This document shows positions 30,519 through 42,108 of a stretch of 64,000 bases of DNA, piece after piece. Below the pieces are notes generated by a model. It did not search any database. It was not told where the DNA came from and saw nothing but the letters and a program-made list of their open reading frames with translations. Position 1 is the stretch's first letter; every line of letters starts with the position of its first letter. The stretch spans positions 31,829-95,828 of the forward strand of contig JASANC010000266.1 in assembly GCA_030248135.1 (NCBI GenBank), written 5' to 3'. Both the position numbers and the translations under genes were made by a program. This DNA is from Theristus sp. LFF4_11. Its lineage: Eukaryota > Nematoda > Chromadorea > Monhysterida > Xyalidae.

Positions 30519-32833
30519 TCACACTTGATACATTCGTTGGTAGACAATCACCGGCTGTCTGCACACGGCGCACTCCATGTTGCCTTGACGTCTCAGGCTC
30601 TCAGCGCACGTGTGACACGAGAACACGTGGCCGCACGGTACGTTCGCGCAGTTTCGCGCCCGCTCGCAACAGATGCCGCATAATCGCACGTCGTCGCCCG
30701 CTACCGCTGGCGTCTCGACTGCGGTGGTGTCGGAGTCGTTCTGCGACAAAAAAAAGAATAATTGTTTTCGCCTGCGCGTTTTTGTTTTGCCGAAGAATTT
30801 ATCGGCGAACAATAAAAAGTTTATTACAATAGTTTGAATACTGTATACAGTTACAGTATTCATTTTTTGGACACAGGTTTTTGTCTCAAGACCTGACACA
30901 CACACACACACTGTAATGTTGCGCAGTCTTGCAAGCAAACACACAGGCACCACATAATACACGCGCGCTGCTCTCTGATATTGTGCGTGTGTGTATGCGT
31001 GCAACATTGCACCGAGTGTACGGTTTTCAGAATAAAAACTGCGGTCGCGTAAAAGTGAACTGGAATTTCGAAATGTGTGCGGGTCATTTTCGTTTGAAAA
31101 ACACTCCGCCGACCTGTTGCAACTGATTCGCTGACAAAATGGCGGCCAATTGCATGACGTCTAGCTCGTGCACCGTCATTGTGATGTCGTGTGGAAGCGG
31201 TGTAGCGCTGCAGAAACAAAGCATCCATTCGGAACCGAAATACTCATGAAGGAACGCACTTCAGAACACTTGGTTTTAGTTTTCTTAAAGTGCTAGTCTG
31301 AAGACAATTGCACTTTGTTATAACACACAATAATGCTGCATAATCACACAACAAACACACAGGCACTAACACGCCGACGTGCGTGCTGGTGTGATGCGTG
31401 TGAGTTTGTTTATTTGTGAATTCTGTATGTGCAGCAATACTGTGGTATCTGTGGTATAACAACTGTGGTCTTCCAATCCGACTAGGACTTTCGGGTCGGA
31501 TGGGGGGGGGCATAAATTCATAATTTGCAATAATTCGCCAGTTTCATTGTAAAAGAAAACGAAAAACCACGAACGTTTGCCCGATTTGTGCTACTGCACT
31601 GATGCTAGTCGCATTGCTGGCGTTATTTCCGTTTCCGTCCGTTCGATTTCGTCGTCGATGCCGCGTACAATATCCGTGCTGTCGTAACACACTGCAGGCC
31701 ATGTTCAGCATGAACGCGGCCAACGCAACGATGAACATCAGAAAGATCACGGCGAATATGATGGACGTGGTCGGACTCGGGTGGTCGGGCTGTGCAAGAT
31801 GGAGTATATGGGCACTTTGAAGTTATCATCAGTTTTTTTTTAGATTCTGCAACTGAATGCGTGTGTTAGAGACATAGAAAAGAAAAGTTTCATTGATCTT
31901 TATGTGGCAATTAAAAACCGCCAAAATGACTCTCTGCCCTAATTAGAGGACTCAGATCACTTTGCCAATTTTGAATTCCACGCATGAAACATTTTACCCC
32001 ATCGATGCGCGCACTGAGTCTCGGGACCAAAATAAAAGATCATAGATGGTGGAAATACGGAAAATGGAATATCCGCACTTTTGATATGAATATAATGATT
32101 TTGCCTCTCGAGAAATCACTTGTCCGCCTGAACGAGTTCAAGACGACTAACAAATATCAAACCAATCAGAAAATGAATTTGCAAATATCTGATATTCTGT
32201 ACGTGTTTGTGACCTGTGTTGATGAACGTGTGTGTGCTGATGTGCAGACGCAACCCATATTGTGCACATTTTCCAGTCAACTCAACATTTTAGTCAACAA
32301 CAATTTGTTGAGCGGAACGCTCTGGTCAACTAACTGGCGACCAAAAGTGCTGACTATTGGTTTGCGTCCGCCCAGTGCGCACTCGCACTCAGAACAAAAT
32401 GTGCCAAAATCAGTTTCAAGCAGAACGAATGTCGGAACTGATTTTGGCATTTTTTAGCGTGCTTTATTGATAGCGAATCAGCACCAACCTGACACCGCAA
32501 TCTAACGCAATACGGCCGACCCTCGCCGCCGTCGTAGCGCACGAAGCTCGCGTTGACGCCGTTCTCCGTCCAGTAGCCGGCGTCGCAGCAGTGGCCGAAC
32601 TTTCGATAGTCGCCCATCGAGCAGCGACAGCAAATCTCCGGGCGGTCGCGGTCGACGCCGATATTCGGACAGGTTCGATTCGTCATGTGCGTCTTCCAGC
32701 GGTCGTAGTTCGATTCGGCATCGGTGACGGACAGGATCAACGTGATGCTGACGTAGAGGAACACGCAGAGGATGGCGATGTAGACGAACGCGAATATGAG
32801 GACGAAACCGCAGAGGGACGCCAGTAGCTTCAT
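30519..32833 (-). CDS. Two-transmembrane RING-finger protein with Cys-rich loop (putative E3 ubiquitin ligase)
   Basis: Four exons in transcript order: 32833-32489, 31789-31575, 31207-31114 and 30740-30519; 876 nt, 291 residues, all phases agree. The N-terminus MKLLASLC leads into a long hydrophobic segment (about 8-36). A loop follows with eight cysteines (55, 68, 69, 71, 82, 83, 109, 114) and N-glycosylation sites at NRT (52) and NAS (94), so it is probably extracytosolic. A second helix spans about 124-146, then a basic stretch. A C3HC4 RING closes the protein: C239, C242, C254, H256, C260, C263, C275, C278, ending CRQPVIVYQRMYQV. The RING and TM-loop-TM-RING order recall MUL1, but the loop does not look like the GIDE domain. 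An upstream in-frame ATG at 32926 would precede the helix and is less likely. No name can be given. Confidence 0.85.
31823..32046. mobile_element. Family E MITE-like element, copy 6
   Basis: Left end TTATCATCAG plus T-run and GATTCTGCAACTGAATGCG; right end CGCGCACTGAGTCTCGGGAC CAAAATAAAAGATCATA; internal CAATTTTGAATTCCACGCATG. In the intron between RING-gene exons 1 and 2; nothing else is seen in that intron. Confidence 0.72.
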
Positions 32834-35068
32834 GGTGGCTTGCGGAAGTGGCTCCTGTTCAAATTGATTAGAAGTGTGATCGCTGAGAAGTGCACAGTGA
32901 CTGAGAGAATTCAGGACTCGCAGCAACGGATGCTAACTCGCAGCAACTCAACAGCAACATTTTGGTGAGTCTTTTTTGAGTGGTTGAATTGTTTTTTTAA
33001 TTTCAGAACGATTATGCAATTGCAAATTTATGGGCGTTTTTTTCCAACGTTCTAGAAGCGCAGAAAAACGCTCTGAACGCCAGCACAGGGTGTTTTAATC
33101 GGAGTGCTTAACACATTCGGATGTTCCTCTACCCACGCAAACATGCGCTTTTTACCACGCCGGGAGACACATTTTTGAAACCAAAGAAAATTATGATTCT
33201 AAATTGAAGTTACCTCAGGTCAGAAGGGCATGGTCAACAAGTTGATTGACCTGGATAGCTGTTGGCATGTTTTTGCGTTACTTTGTTTCAAATTTGTCCT
33301 AATTTATACAATGTAACGTCTGTTAAGCGCACAAAAGAAGACAAGTTCCAGAAAGAAAAGCAAGGTGTCAAACTCTCAGGCAAAGATGCCAGTTCTGAGT
33401 TCTTTGGAATATTTTACATTTGACGCAATTCACCACTCAAAAAACACAAAAAACCCCTCGAGTTTAGTCTTGAAAAAACTGTAAGTTTCGAAATCTGTGC
33501 TTTAACCCCATCACCGTTCGTTTTTGTCTCTTGGCGTGAGGGGGCAGAGATAAACTGGTCTGCGTTTTTAAAAGATTGAATAATATAAAAAGAAGCACTT
33601 CTTGAACGCAACTTGTTGAGAAAAAAACGCAAAAACTGCACGCACGCAGGCAGCACCGATGAAAGTGCGTCACGTGCAGTGCAACAGGGACACGGACACA
33701 AACGTTTTTTAAAAAAAGCAACCGGTTTTCTCGTGTATACAGTTGTGTATTGAGATTGACTGTACCATGCGAAATAAAGCGTGTATGTAAAGTCACCGAT
33801 TTTTTCATGTCGCTTGATTTGCAGTTTTTGATAACACGGTGTGTTTGCAGCTGATTGATTTTTTTGAAACCTGACACGATGAAGTTCAATCATCAATCGT
33901 TTACACGCACACAAATAATATAAAAGCTGCACGGTACAATTGTGTACCACCAAGTTTTCCATCCCAAAAAAACATTCCACGCAGAAGATCGTTTCACTGT
34001 TCGGGGTTTGAAGTTTGTTTACTCTTGGTCGTTGCCGTTACAGTGGGGCATTTTCAAGGATCCTTTCATATTCCGTCATCTTTTTTGTCCCCGAAGTCGT
34101 TTTGCTTTCACACCTTGATTGTGTTTACGGTATTAGGGCGGGAAAACGGAAGCACGATAAAGAGATACAGGTTACTGGAGCCTTTGTGTGCCTCTGAAAG
34201 CTTTCATTAATTTCCGAAGCAGCCGTAACGAATTTAGCTGTTGTCAGCATTATCACACACACATTGAATCTGAAATCTAATAACTGTGTAAGCACCAACA
34301 AAGCCGTCGGATATGATGCTGAATATGTTTATGAGTGTGATACATTGTAGCTGGCAGATCCATTTAGCGCATTCAATCTTTGGCACACACGAACGTGAAT
34401 ATACTGCTGGCGCGCGGTTTTACCGCAATAATGGAGCAAAATGTTCCGAAATTCAAAATTTGCAACCGGGTTCGTGTACCGTGTGAACCATATGCAGACA
34501 AAACATACAGGGTACATGTGCATATTAGTCATCGATGAAAGCTAAGAGCTGCCACACGTTGTTGTACAAAGGCACATTATGATGTAGAAGCTGAAAATTC
34601 ACTGAACTGAGACCGCAAAGTAGTCATGGAAACAAATGTTATTGGTTGTATCTATCTGCGTGTGCGTGCGTGCGTGTGTGTGGAACATGACTGAAAGTAC
34701 ACAGCTAATACATTAAACGTCCGCATTTTACGCTCAGTAGAACGCTGAACATAACAACAAGCATAATTTATACGGCTAAATTTTGAATTTTGACGCATCT
34801 TTTTGTTATTCCACAGCTAATGTCGGATGCCAGAATTTTAGTTTCAGGGCCACACACAAGTGCATGTGCACAAAGCACAAATGTTACAGTCGTTAAAATG
34901 CACACAGGTTCATATGAGACACAAAGGCAGTTGCAGATATACACTGTTTTGTTTGTTTGTTTATTGTGTCGATAATAAAGGACATTTACTTGTATTAGTC
35001 ATTACCGGTTCAGCTTTACTCCTCCGGATTCCGCAAGATTGACCAAACACAATAAAAGAGAAAATCGT
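32834..35068. promoter_or_regulatory. Divergent intergenic spacer, presumed promoter region
   Basis: The minus RING gene and the plus CUB/lectin gene point away from each other across 2.2 kb. I see no core promoter motif I would defend. An ACAG acceptor at 32862-32859 on the minus strand (GAACAG) may remove or replace the RING 5' leader. A 188-codon minus reading frame at 33414-33980 has no recognisable domain. A CA/GT-rich stretch lies near 34660. Confidence 0.4.
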
Positions 35069-35077
35069 AATTTTCAG
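35069..35077 (+). other. Possible spliced-leader acceptor for the CUB/lectin gene
   Basis: AATTTTCAG ends 41 bases before the ATG at 35119, with no obvious upstream exon. It resembles the nematode trans-splice acceptor TTTTCAG. It could equally be the end of an ordinary 5' UTR intron. Confidence 0.45.
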
Positions 35078-35118
35078 CCAGAGTAGCAAGAACAACAGTG
35101 GCAATTCCAATCAAGATA

Positions 35119-38100
35119 ATGACCACTAACGACCAGTATTTGTACAAGGAAATCATCAATAATGCCGGTAATAACGATGTTTCAATGCCCGTTAATTATT
35201 GCGGCCCCCGGCGAACTAATCCCGCTCCGTGCCATTATCATCATCATCGTCGTCGTCGTCGTTATTTTGCGGCACTAAAGCTCATTACGCTCGCGTGTTC
35301 GTTCTGTTCGTACTCGGCCACTAGTTTCGTCTTGATCGTCAGTGGACAAGAAAACGAGAATAATAATGCAACTGATGCTCCCACTGAGACCGTAACTGAA
35401 ACGCAGTTCGTTGCAAGACCTGAGGATGTGTACGGTCGGTTTGAAGTGTTTTGTTTCGTTCTTTTTTTGGTGAATTGGATTAAAAAAAACACTTTTTTTG
35501 GAAGTGAGAGAAACAAGAGAAAAAACGCTGGCATAGATATCTAGTGACCGGTTTTGATTTTTCTCGAATCAATCAACCCCACTCCGTTCGTTCCTGTTTT
35601 TGGAAGACAACCACAACAATTCAGATTGTCCATCGGCGCGCTCCCCAGGCGTCAGAGCCGCTTCCGGCAATCTCCAGGCGCTTTTGACACCCGGCTTTAC
35701 GAACGGCCGTTATTTGGCGAACAGCGACTGCCGGTGGCTCCTGGAAACAACGGACACTGCGTCATCCGACGCAAACACGCGGCTTCAGCTGTTGATTTTC
35801 AGTTCACTGATCGAAGACCGCCTGTTCAGCGCGTGCGACGATTTCGTTGAGGTCTACGATGGTGAGTCTTGGATTTTCTGGTCAACCTTCGATATTTTGT
35901 TTTTCTGCATTCTTGTCTCAAATCAATAAAACGGTTTTCATCAAATTTTCGAGGACTTTTTTCAGCTTAGAAACCGATTTTCAGGCAGCACCAACGACAC
36001 GTCGCGCCTGTTGGCACGTTGGTGTGGCCGAAAGCACCCGCTCTCTGTTATCAGTTCCGGTGCGCGACTGTACGTCCGATTCGCGAGTGACGGCGCCTTT
36101 CAGTTCCCGGGCGCGAACATGTCATTCGTGCAGTTCGGTTGGTTTTTATGGTTTTCTGAACGCATTTTTTCGCTCTGAAGATTTTTTTTGATTTTTTTCG
36201 TCGTTCTTGGATTTGCCTTGCTTTGGTGTTTTCGAGTTCGACCGGTCATTGATTGTCATGCCGGTGATGAGTTTTTTTGGAAATTATTGGTCAGCCGCAG
36301 ATCCGTAATGAACACTGTTTAACTCCTTATATTGGTGAATTTTTCTGTGCAACACTGCTTTTCAACTATAAACTTCTCGACTTCGGTGAATATCTTGGAA
36401 AAATTCTAATGGCAACAAGCAATCAGTGAGAAAAGTTTTGAAATAAAAAACAATTGAACCAGAGATGCCCGGCTGTCCGTTCGGCTGGCAGTCGAGAGGC
36501 AACTGGTGCTTCCGGCTGTACACAGCGCCGTTCAGTTGGCTGGACGCTCAGCGCCAGTGTGCTTTGGATCGCGCAAACTTGGCAACGTTCAACGATGAGT
36601 TGCATTACAGCAACGTTGCCGGTTAGTTGGTGACTGCGACCACACACCGCTGGTGATTTTGAATTGGGCAGGGTTCAGGTTTTGCGAACACACAGTTCAT
36701 GTGAGCCAGGTCCAGCCACAGGGTGTGTGTGTGTGCTGACTGGTTTTAGCCAGTAAGGTGCAGTTTATGGTGAAGTGCCATGAAACCATAAAAGGGGGCG
36801 AGAATTCTGAGGTATGAAGTCAACAAATCATTTCTTTCTTTCACGACTACGATTTTTGTAGGATTTGACTATTCCGGAGCACGTGTACAATAGCGGTTCA
36901 TTGTTGTTCATTGTTACCAAGCAGTTTGCCTCCAACACGATTCCAGATTTATACAGCGATCAGCTGAACTCGGCGCAGCTGCCGTGGGTTGGCTATCACG
37001 ACGCAGAGTTGGAGGGCACGTTTCAGTCGATCAATCGATCGCAGGACGTTTGGCCCAACCCGTTCGCGTTTTTCTTTGTTGGCATTTGGTGATTGACGGT
37101 GATTTAAGGCGATGTTTTTAGGCAGGGCTACCATTGCTCGTCGTCTTGTGCTCAGGTCGAAACGCCATGTTTTGTTGGTTTTTTATTTGGTTAGACTAAA
37201 CCAGAAAAGCGTACAGATTAACGCCGTCGAGTAGGGCGCCCATCGAGTTTTCTCCTACTGAATGTCACCGCATCACACGGGCCTGGTGTTGGTTGGTGAG
37301 TTCAGCACATCCAACTTCAGATTTCCGGCGGTTGCGTCCAATGACGACCGCGCTGACTGCGTCCACTTGAGCGGCGATGAGTCGCTGATGTACCAGGCGG
37401 ATGACTGCAGACGCCAGCGGTCGTTCGTCTGTCAACGGCGTCGAGGTGAATGGGGCATGATGGGCCAGTTGAGTTTTTGGTAGAATTTTGGGCGTGAACA
37501 TTGAGGATGATAGCTGTTTCCTTACAGACATAGAAACGTTTTAAAAGATTAAGAAACAGCAAGTAGTTTGTGGTGAATCGCTGTCCTGAGAGTAACGTAA
37601 ACACTGATCGTGTTGTGAGTTTTGTTAAGCTCTGCTCGACCAACCATTTATGCACGTTTTAACAAACCAAAAATATAAGCTGCAGTCGGTGTAATTCTCG
37701 CTTGTGAATTGAGTTTTTGAATTTGAAAGAGCTTTCAGTGATTTCGCAAACCAGGCAATGAATTTTGTTGTCATATACGCAACTTAGAGTTCAGTACGCT
37801 GATTGCTTTGTCCGATACAATGATGGACCATTCAATAAATGACTAGCTTTTAGTTAGCTGTTCTGAAAATCGAATGGGAACAACAACAAAACGGTTGTCC
37901 CATTTTCATTGCAGACGGCTCCACCACGCCTCTGTCGGCGCCACTGTCGCTGGTCAAAGGCGGCTTCGCCTCGCACTCGGTCGAGTGGTCGTGGTTTCGT
38001 CTGTGGCCGCTAGCACTGGTGCTGTTGCTTCTCTTGTGCATCGTGTGCGTCGCGTGTTGCATCAAACGATCGCCACGCTTCGCACGACTCCATCGCAACT

Positions 38101-39598
38101 CCGTTGATCCGTTGGTGGACGATCAGCAGCCGCAGGAGACACACGGAACCGAGGCTGAAAATATGAGGATTGTTGCTGCTGCCGGTGACGGCAAGGACGG
38201 AACGAAATTGGTGAACGCCGATAATGGCGACGATTTAGAGGGCGGTGCTTTTGAGAATCCGAAGATGGACGAGGAAGAGAGTGAGTACCGGCATTATGGT
38301 GGTCGTGTTTAGTTTTTGTGAAGAAAAGCAGATTGTGTTTTCTAATTGTTTTTTTTCTGATCATTTGAACACTGTCTAACGCACTGATTGCTTTAATAAG
38401 CACAATACGATAAAACTAAAACAGCGCCGGTAAAGTCACCCACAATAAATCGTCGGTGAATATAAACATCTGCGCTGGAAGCGGTAATTTTATGTCATAT
38501 GCATGTTTCTGTTATATGCTGTTTTATGCTGAAACTGAGCGACATCTTGTCGCAACGATACTTTCATGTCGGTCAACTGTCATTCAACGGAAACCAACTC
38601 TATAACCTTTTTCCGACGTTTCAACGGTTGTTTTCTCTCTTTCAGACGATTACTCAATCACGGAGCAGACCGACTACGCGCGGCCGGCGCCAATCAGCGA
38701 CAGCATCAACACCAATAACAGCCAATCAGCAGTGCACAGCATCAAGCGGCATCGAACGGTGGAACGCGAGCGAAGCCTCGAGGAGGTGGAGCAACACAGC
38801 GACAGCGTCACTCGACCTCGCACTAGTATGGTCATCAGTCCAATGACGTCATCTGACGTCACGCATGACGTCACAAATTCCGTCGGTCCACTCCAACGAC
38901 CGCGATCGTCCGGCAACAACGGTCGACTGATACGGACGGGGCTGACCGACATGAACGGTCACATTGGCGGTCGTTCAGTGACGGGCGCGGGCCGCGGTCT
39001 GACGCGCACGTTGCCGCCGGTCGACCGTTTTGAACGACCGCACGTTCGGGTGCTCGACAACGTCTCTGCGATCAGCATGGACGAGTTTTGGAGTCGCAAT
39101 GGTTGGTTGCGCAAACTGATTTCTGTCGGTTGTTGTTCTTTGCGAACTGGATTGCGCACCGTTCTGTGATTAGAAAACCAGAGACCCAGCCGCATGCGAG
39201 AGTATGGTGTAGCACTGGACGGTCTCTTAAACTAAAGCGATTGTTCCTCACATTTTTTTGCGGGACACCGGCTTTGGTTCGAGGTTTGTTATTGGGTGTG
39301 AGTCCGGTGCTCTGAACCGCTTCGACTTCAATGTCACACTTGGTTTTCCGAAAAAGATAAGTTTCCACAACTCCAGCGGTTCCCAAAGGGTTTCACAAAA
39401 AGAGTTTCCAAACTTTTTCAAAGCGTGATGCTGAGAAAACACACACAGCGTAAGCGGTGCAATCGTTTCCGTTTTCCGGTAATCATGAGTCATAAAACAA
39501 CCAAACGTAATTTTTCTGCTTTTCCAGACGCGCAACGGCGTAGCACGTCTGCCACGACGATCGCGACCGAAATGAACGAATCAAGAACGGTGATGTGA
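35119..39598 (+). CDS. CUB and C-type-lectin domain membrane receptor, nine exons
   Basis: Exons are 35119-35434, 35607-35861, 35985-36137, 36463-36621, 36947-37088, 37306-37445, 37915-38280, 38646-39101 and 39528-39598; 685 residues. After a His/Arg-rich start comes a hydrophobic signal or anchor (about 49-75). A CUB domain (about 113-241) has four cysteines, PGFTNGRYLANSDCRW and CDDFVEVYDG. A C-type lectin domain (about 245-388) starts CPFGW and has six cysteines, but no EPN/QPD or WND calcium-sugar motif. One helix (418-438, LWPLALVLLLLLCIVCV) precedes a 247-residue tail rich in Ser/Thr/Arg, ending VRVLDNVSAISMDEFW and then a C-terminal TVM, a class-I PDZ-like ligand. The junction between exons 5 and 6 is uncertain; the one given is phase-consistent and avoids a stop. 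Probably a cell-surface adhesion or recognition receptor; ligand unknown. Confidence 0.87.
37106..37256 (-). mobile_element. tRNA-derived SINE, copy 3 (head lost)
   Basis: Read on the minus strand it has GAGAAAACTCGATGGGCGCC CTACTC, GTACGCTTTTCTGG and then the ACCAAATAAAAAACCAAC / TGGCGTTTCGACC stretch also present at 8176-8258. The tRNA-like head is absent. It sits in the CUB/lectin intron between exons 5 and 6. Confidence 0.65.
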
Positions 39599-39631
39599 TC
39601 CTCTATTCTAAAAGTGATGATTTGCATAATA

Positions 39632-39854
39632 TTATCAGTTTTTTTGGGGTTTGACGACTCAGCGCTTTTGCAGACGGAGAAGGGAAACTGTTTTTAATCG
39701 CGTTATATGGCAACTTACAGAATAGCCTAAGTGACCAGGTCCCATTTGGGGGACTCGGATGACTTGACTAATTTTGAATGCCCGCGTCATCCATAAAACT
39801 GTTTACCTCATCTATGCGCGCATTGAGTCTCGGAACCAAAAAAAACAGATAATA
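39632..39854. mobile_element. Family E MITE-like element, copy 7
   Basis: Left end TTATCAGTTTTTTTGGGG plus TTGACGACTCAGCGC; right end GCGCGCATTGAGTCTCGGAACC followed by A-run and CAGATAATA; internal TTTTGAATGCCCGCGTCAT. It starts 34 bases after the CUB/lectin stop codon, so it may be within the 3' UTR. Confidence 0.72.
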
Positions 39855-39963
39855 TGTTGTGTCAGTTGCCTTGAGATTCGATCAATACTATTTGTTTAAC
39901 TCATTTTCTGTTCAAAAGCTTCTTTACCGTTTCAAAACTGTTGTGCTTCTGTTGCAAACTGTA

Positions 39964-39969
39964 AATAAA
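39964..39969 (+). terminator. Candidate AATAAA signal of the CUB/lectin gene
   Basis: AATAAA lies 366 bases after the stop codon, just past the family E element. A second AATAAA is near 40066. Confidence 0.4.
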
Positions 39970-41032
39970 ATCAATGGTATCTGCGTTTCGAATATCAGAT
40001 ACAATACCAGAATCGTTACATAAAACTCAAGAACGAGCCATTTTACGCATTGCGGTTTTTGGTGAATAAAACTGGCCCTCAAAATCAACAAATCACCATC
40101 GTACTCCGTTAGCCTAAACGTTTTTACAATTCAAATTACGAGTGGTTTGCGTCTAAACAGAGAAAAGTACAAACTCTCTGGTGTGACCAGTCTGCTATGG
40201 ATGAATTCTTTCTTATGCAAGTTCATTTTGAATTAAAAATCTTACACCAGTGTCAAGTTATGACCATTTTCTGAAAATACGTTTACCCACGTTTAAACTC
40301 ACTAAAAGAAACTGAGCTGCATTTTAACTTTTGAGATTGAACACGTGAATCAATTCAAAGGGACAATTGTACGCAGACAGTTTACTTTTACGCAACCTTC
40401 ACATGTGTAGAAAAAAAGTAAAGCGCGATACAACTGTTCATAATAATAACTATTCACTGCGGGATCACAATAACATTTCGTGACTTAATAATTGCGGGAA
40501 AAATGAAACAATTGAGCGAAATAGAAAACTGTCTACGCTTGCAAAAAATACTGTTTTCATGTTTGCATTTTATAATAAATCAGACAAAGATTAATGTACG
40601 GTATGGCCGATTAAACATGGCAGCTTTTTTCAGGATTCAAGGAGCGCGCGAATTTTGAATGTAAGAAAAAAGACGCTCAGAAATCAAATTGTGTGCCAAG
40701 TTTGCGCGTTTTTTTTTTTTACGGGGCTTCCCCCCTTTTTTTTTTTTTTTTTTTTTTTTTCTCCTCACATGATTGGGAATTATGTTTGCATTTTTGAAAA
40801 AAGACAACTCCTAGTCTGCGACGGATCCCGCCTTGATGAACTGCCTCCTTTATTCGGCCATACTGTAGTTTTTTTGGTTTACCCTGCATGACAAGCTCTG
40901 ATCGTCACACGTCACACCAACTCAACTCGTCTCAAAACTTCAAAATGTGGCACTTCATTCATAATGTGATTGGTGTGGTGACACAGTTTTTCGACCAGCT
41001 GTTTATTGCGAGAAGTACAAAAGCACTGATTT
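39970..41032. other. Intergenic spacer with a poly-T tract
   Basis: AT-rich sequence without a credible gene. A poly-T run with a short break occupies about 40711-40760. A stretch at 40590-40655 (GGCCGATTAAACATGG, GCTTTTTTCAGG, GAGCGCGCGAATTTTG) recurs inverted at 61491-61557. Confidence 0.5.
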
Positions 41033-41120
41033 AAGCGGCATTCATTAAGCAGTTTCTGGTGACGTGTGGCTGTAAACATAGCTATGCGGTAACTAAACAT
41101 GTCTTCATGAACGCCCCTTT
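41033..41120. mobile_element. Family A palindromic element, diverged
   Basis: TTTAAGCGGCATTCATTAAGCAG is mirrored by TGTCTTCATGAACGCCCCTTTA, with a GTAAACATAGCTATGCGG centre. About 250 bases upstream of the small secreted-protein gene. Confidence 0.65.
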
Positions 41121-41371
41121 ACGTTTCGCTCAATTATTGTCGCTTTCACACAGTTCAGAAAAAGATCACGATCCCAGCTTGTTTTTTTAGCTACATTGTG
41201 TTTGTTCTCTGATCTCACAGTTACATGTAATTGTCACCATACCATTCAAAAAGCTTGCATCGTCATATGCTTGAATTGTTTTTTGACTTGTTCTAGCATT
41301 TATAAAGGCTACCGGTAAGCAAATTTTAGTTCCAAAATCTTGCATTACATTCGGATTTTGACTGTCCCACA

Positions 41372-41384
41372 TCATACATTTCAG
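41372..41384 (+). other. Possible spliced-leader acceptor for the small secreted-protein gene
   Basis: TCATACATTTCAG ends three bases before the ATG at 41388. Such a short distance between TTTCAG and the start codon is typical of trans-spliced nematode messages. Confidence 0.5.
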
Positions 41385-41387
41385 AAA

Positions 41388-42108
41388 ATGAAGAATTCAT
41401 TATTGATTGTGGCGATTAGCTGCTGTGCTCTCATCTTCATGCCTTTCGGTGTTGTGCTCGCGTGCCCGCCTCCGGCCCCGCCTCCTGCTCCTGCTCCCGC
41501 CCCAGGTTTAAAATCAATGTTGTTTTTTCTCTCCCTATCATAATGTGGTATGTGTAAATTTACGCGAAGAAATCAACGTAACTACTTGCTAATGCTACTG
41601 CTAACTCCACTGCTGACTTCACCGTTAAATTTCTCTACTACTAGCCTTTTAACTCGTGCCTGCAGTACGATGACTAGCTGTTAAACTAGCTGTTGGTAAC
41701 CCGTGGCAAAAAGTTGTGACTTTTGCTATTTGGATGCTTTCAGCTTTGGTTACCGTAACCTAAACCAAGCCTTTCGATAAAAAGGCAAATGCAACATATT
41801 CCGGAATGCCCGTTGTAAAAACGCCTGCTTTGTTTGGTATGATGCTTCTTTTACCCGCTTACCTCATTTAAGCGTCCTAAACCAAGCCTCAACCGTTACA
41901 GAGCCACTGTTACGTGTGTAAACTGTTTACGTAGCCACTGTGGATTCTTTGCAGTTCCAATACTCAGCAACAATCTACGGGTACTAGTACAACTAACAAC
42001 TATGCAATTTCAGCAGCAACAACCGAAACTTCAACAGCTGCACCTGCACCAACGATGTCTTCAACAGCCGGTCCAACAACCGCTACAACTGGCGCTGGTG
42101 TTGGCTGA
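41388..42108 (+). CDS. Small secreted Pro/Ala/Thr-rich protein, two exons
   Basis: Exons 41388-41505 and 42014-42108 join in phase to give 70 residues. Residues 1-25 are a clear signal peptide (MKNSLLIVAIS, hydrophobic core, GVVLA), followed by CPPPAPPPAPAPAP and a Thr/Ser/Ala-rich end (TTETSTAAP, STAGPTTATTGAG), likely O-glycosylated in mucin fashion. Only three cysteines, two inside the signal. The second exon has a tandem CAGCAG acceptor; use of the second site would drop one alanine. No family is recognised. Evidence is the coherent pairing of signal peptide, splice signals and mucin-like composition. A function in cuticle or secretions would be a guess. Confidence 0.7.
41676..41900 (+). 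repeat. Fragment related to the chitin synthase intron array
   Basis: ACTAGCTGTTGGTAACCCGTGG, CCGTAACCTAAACCAAGCC and GATGCTTCTTTTACCCGC parallel the start and sub-blocks of the 11728-19108 units. It fills much of the intron of the small secreted-protein gene. Confidence 0.55.

Noticed and set aside
33414..33980. 188-codon minus-strand reading frame
   Set aside because: No domain, no convincing start context, AT-rich composition, and an overlapping 141-codon frame suggests chance or composition.
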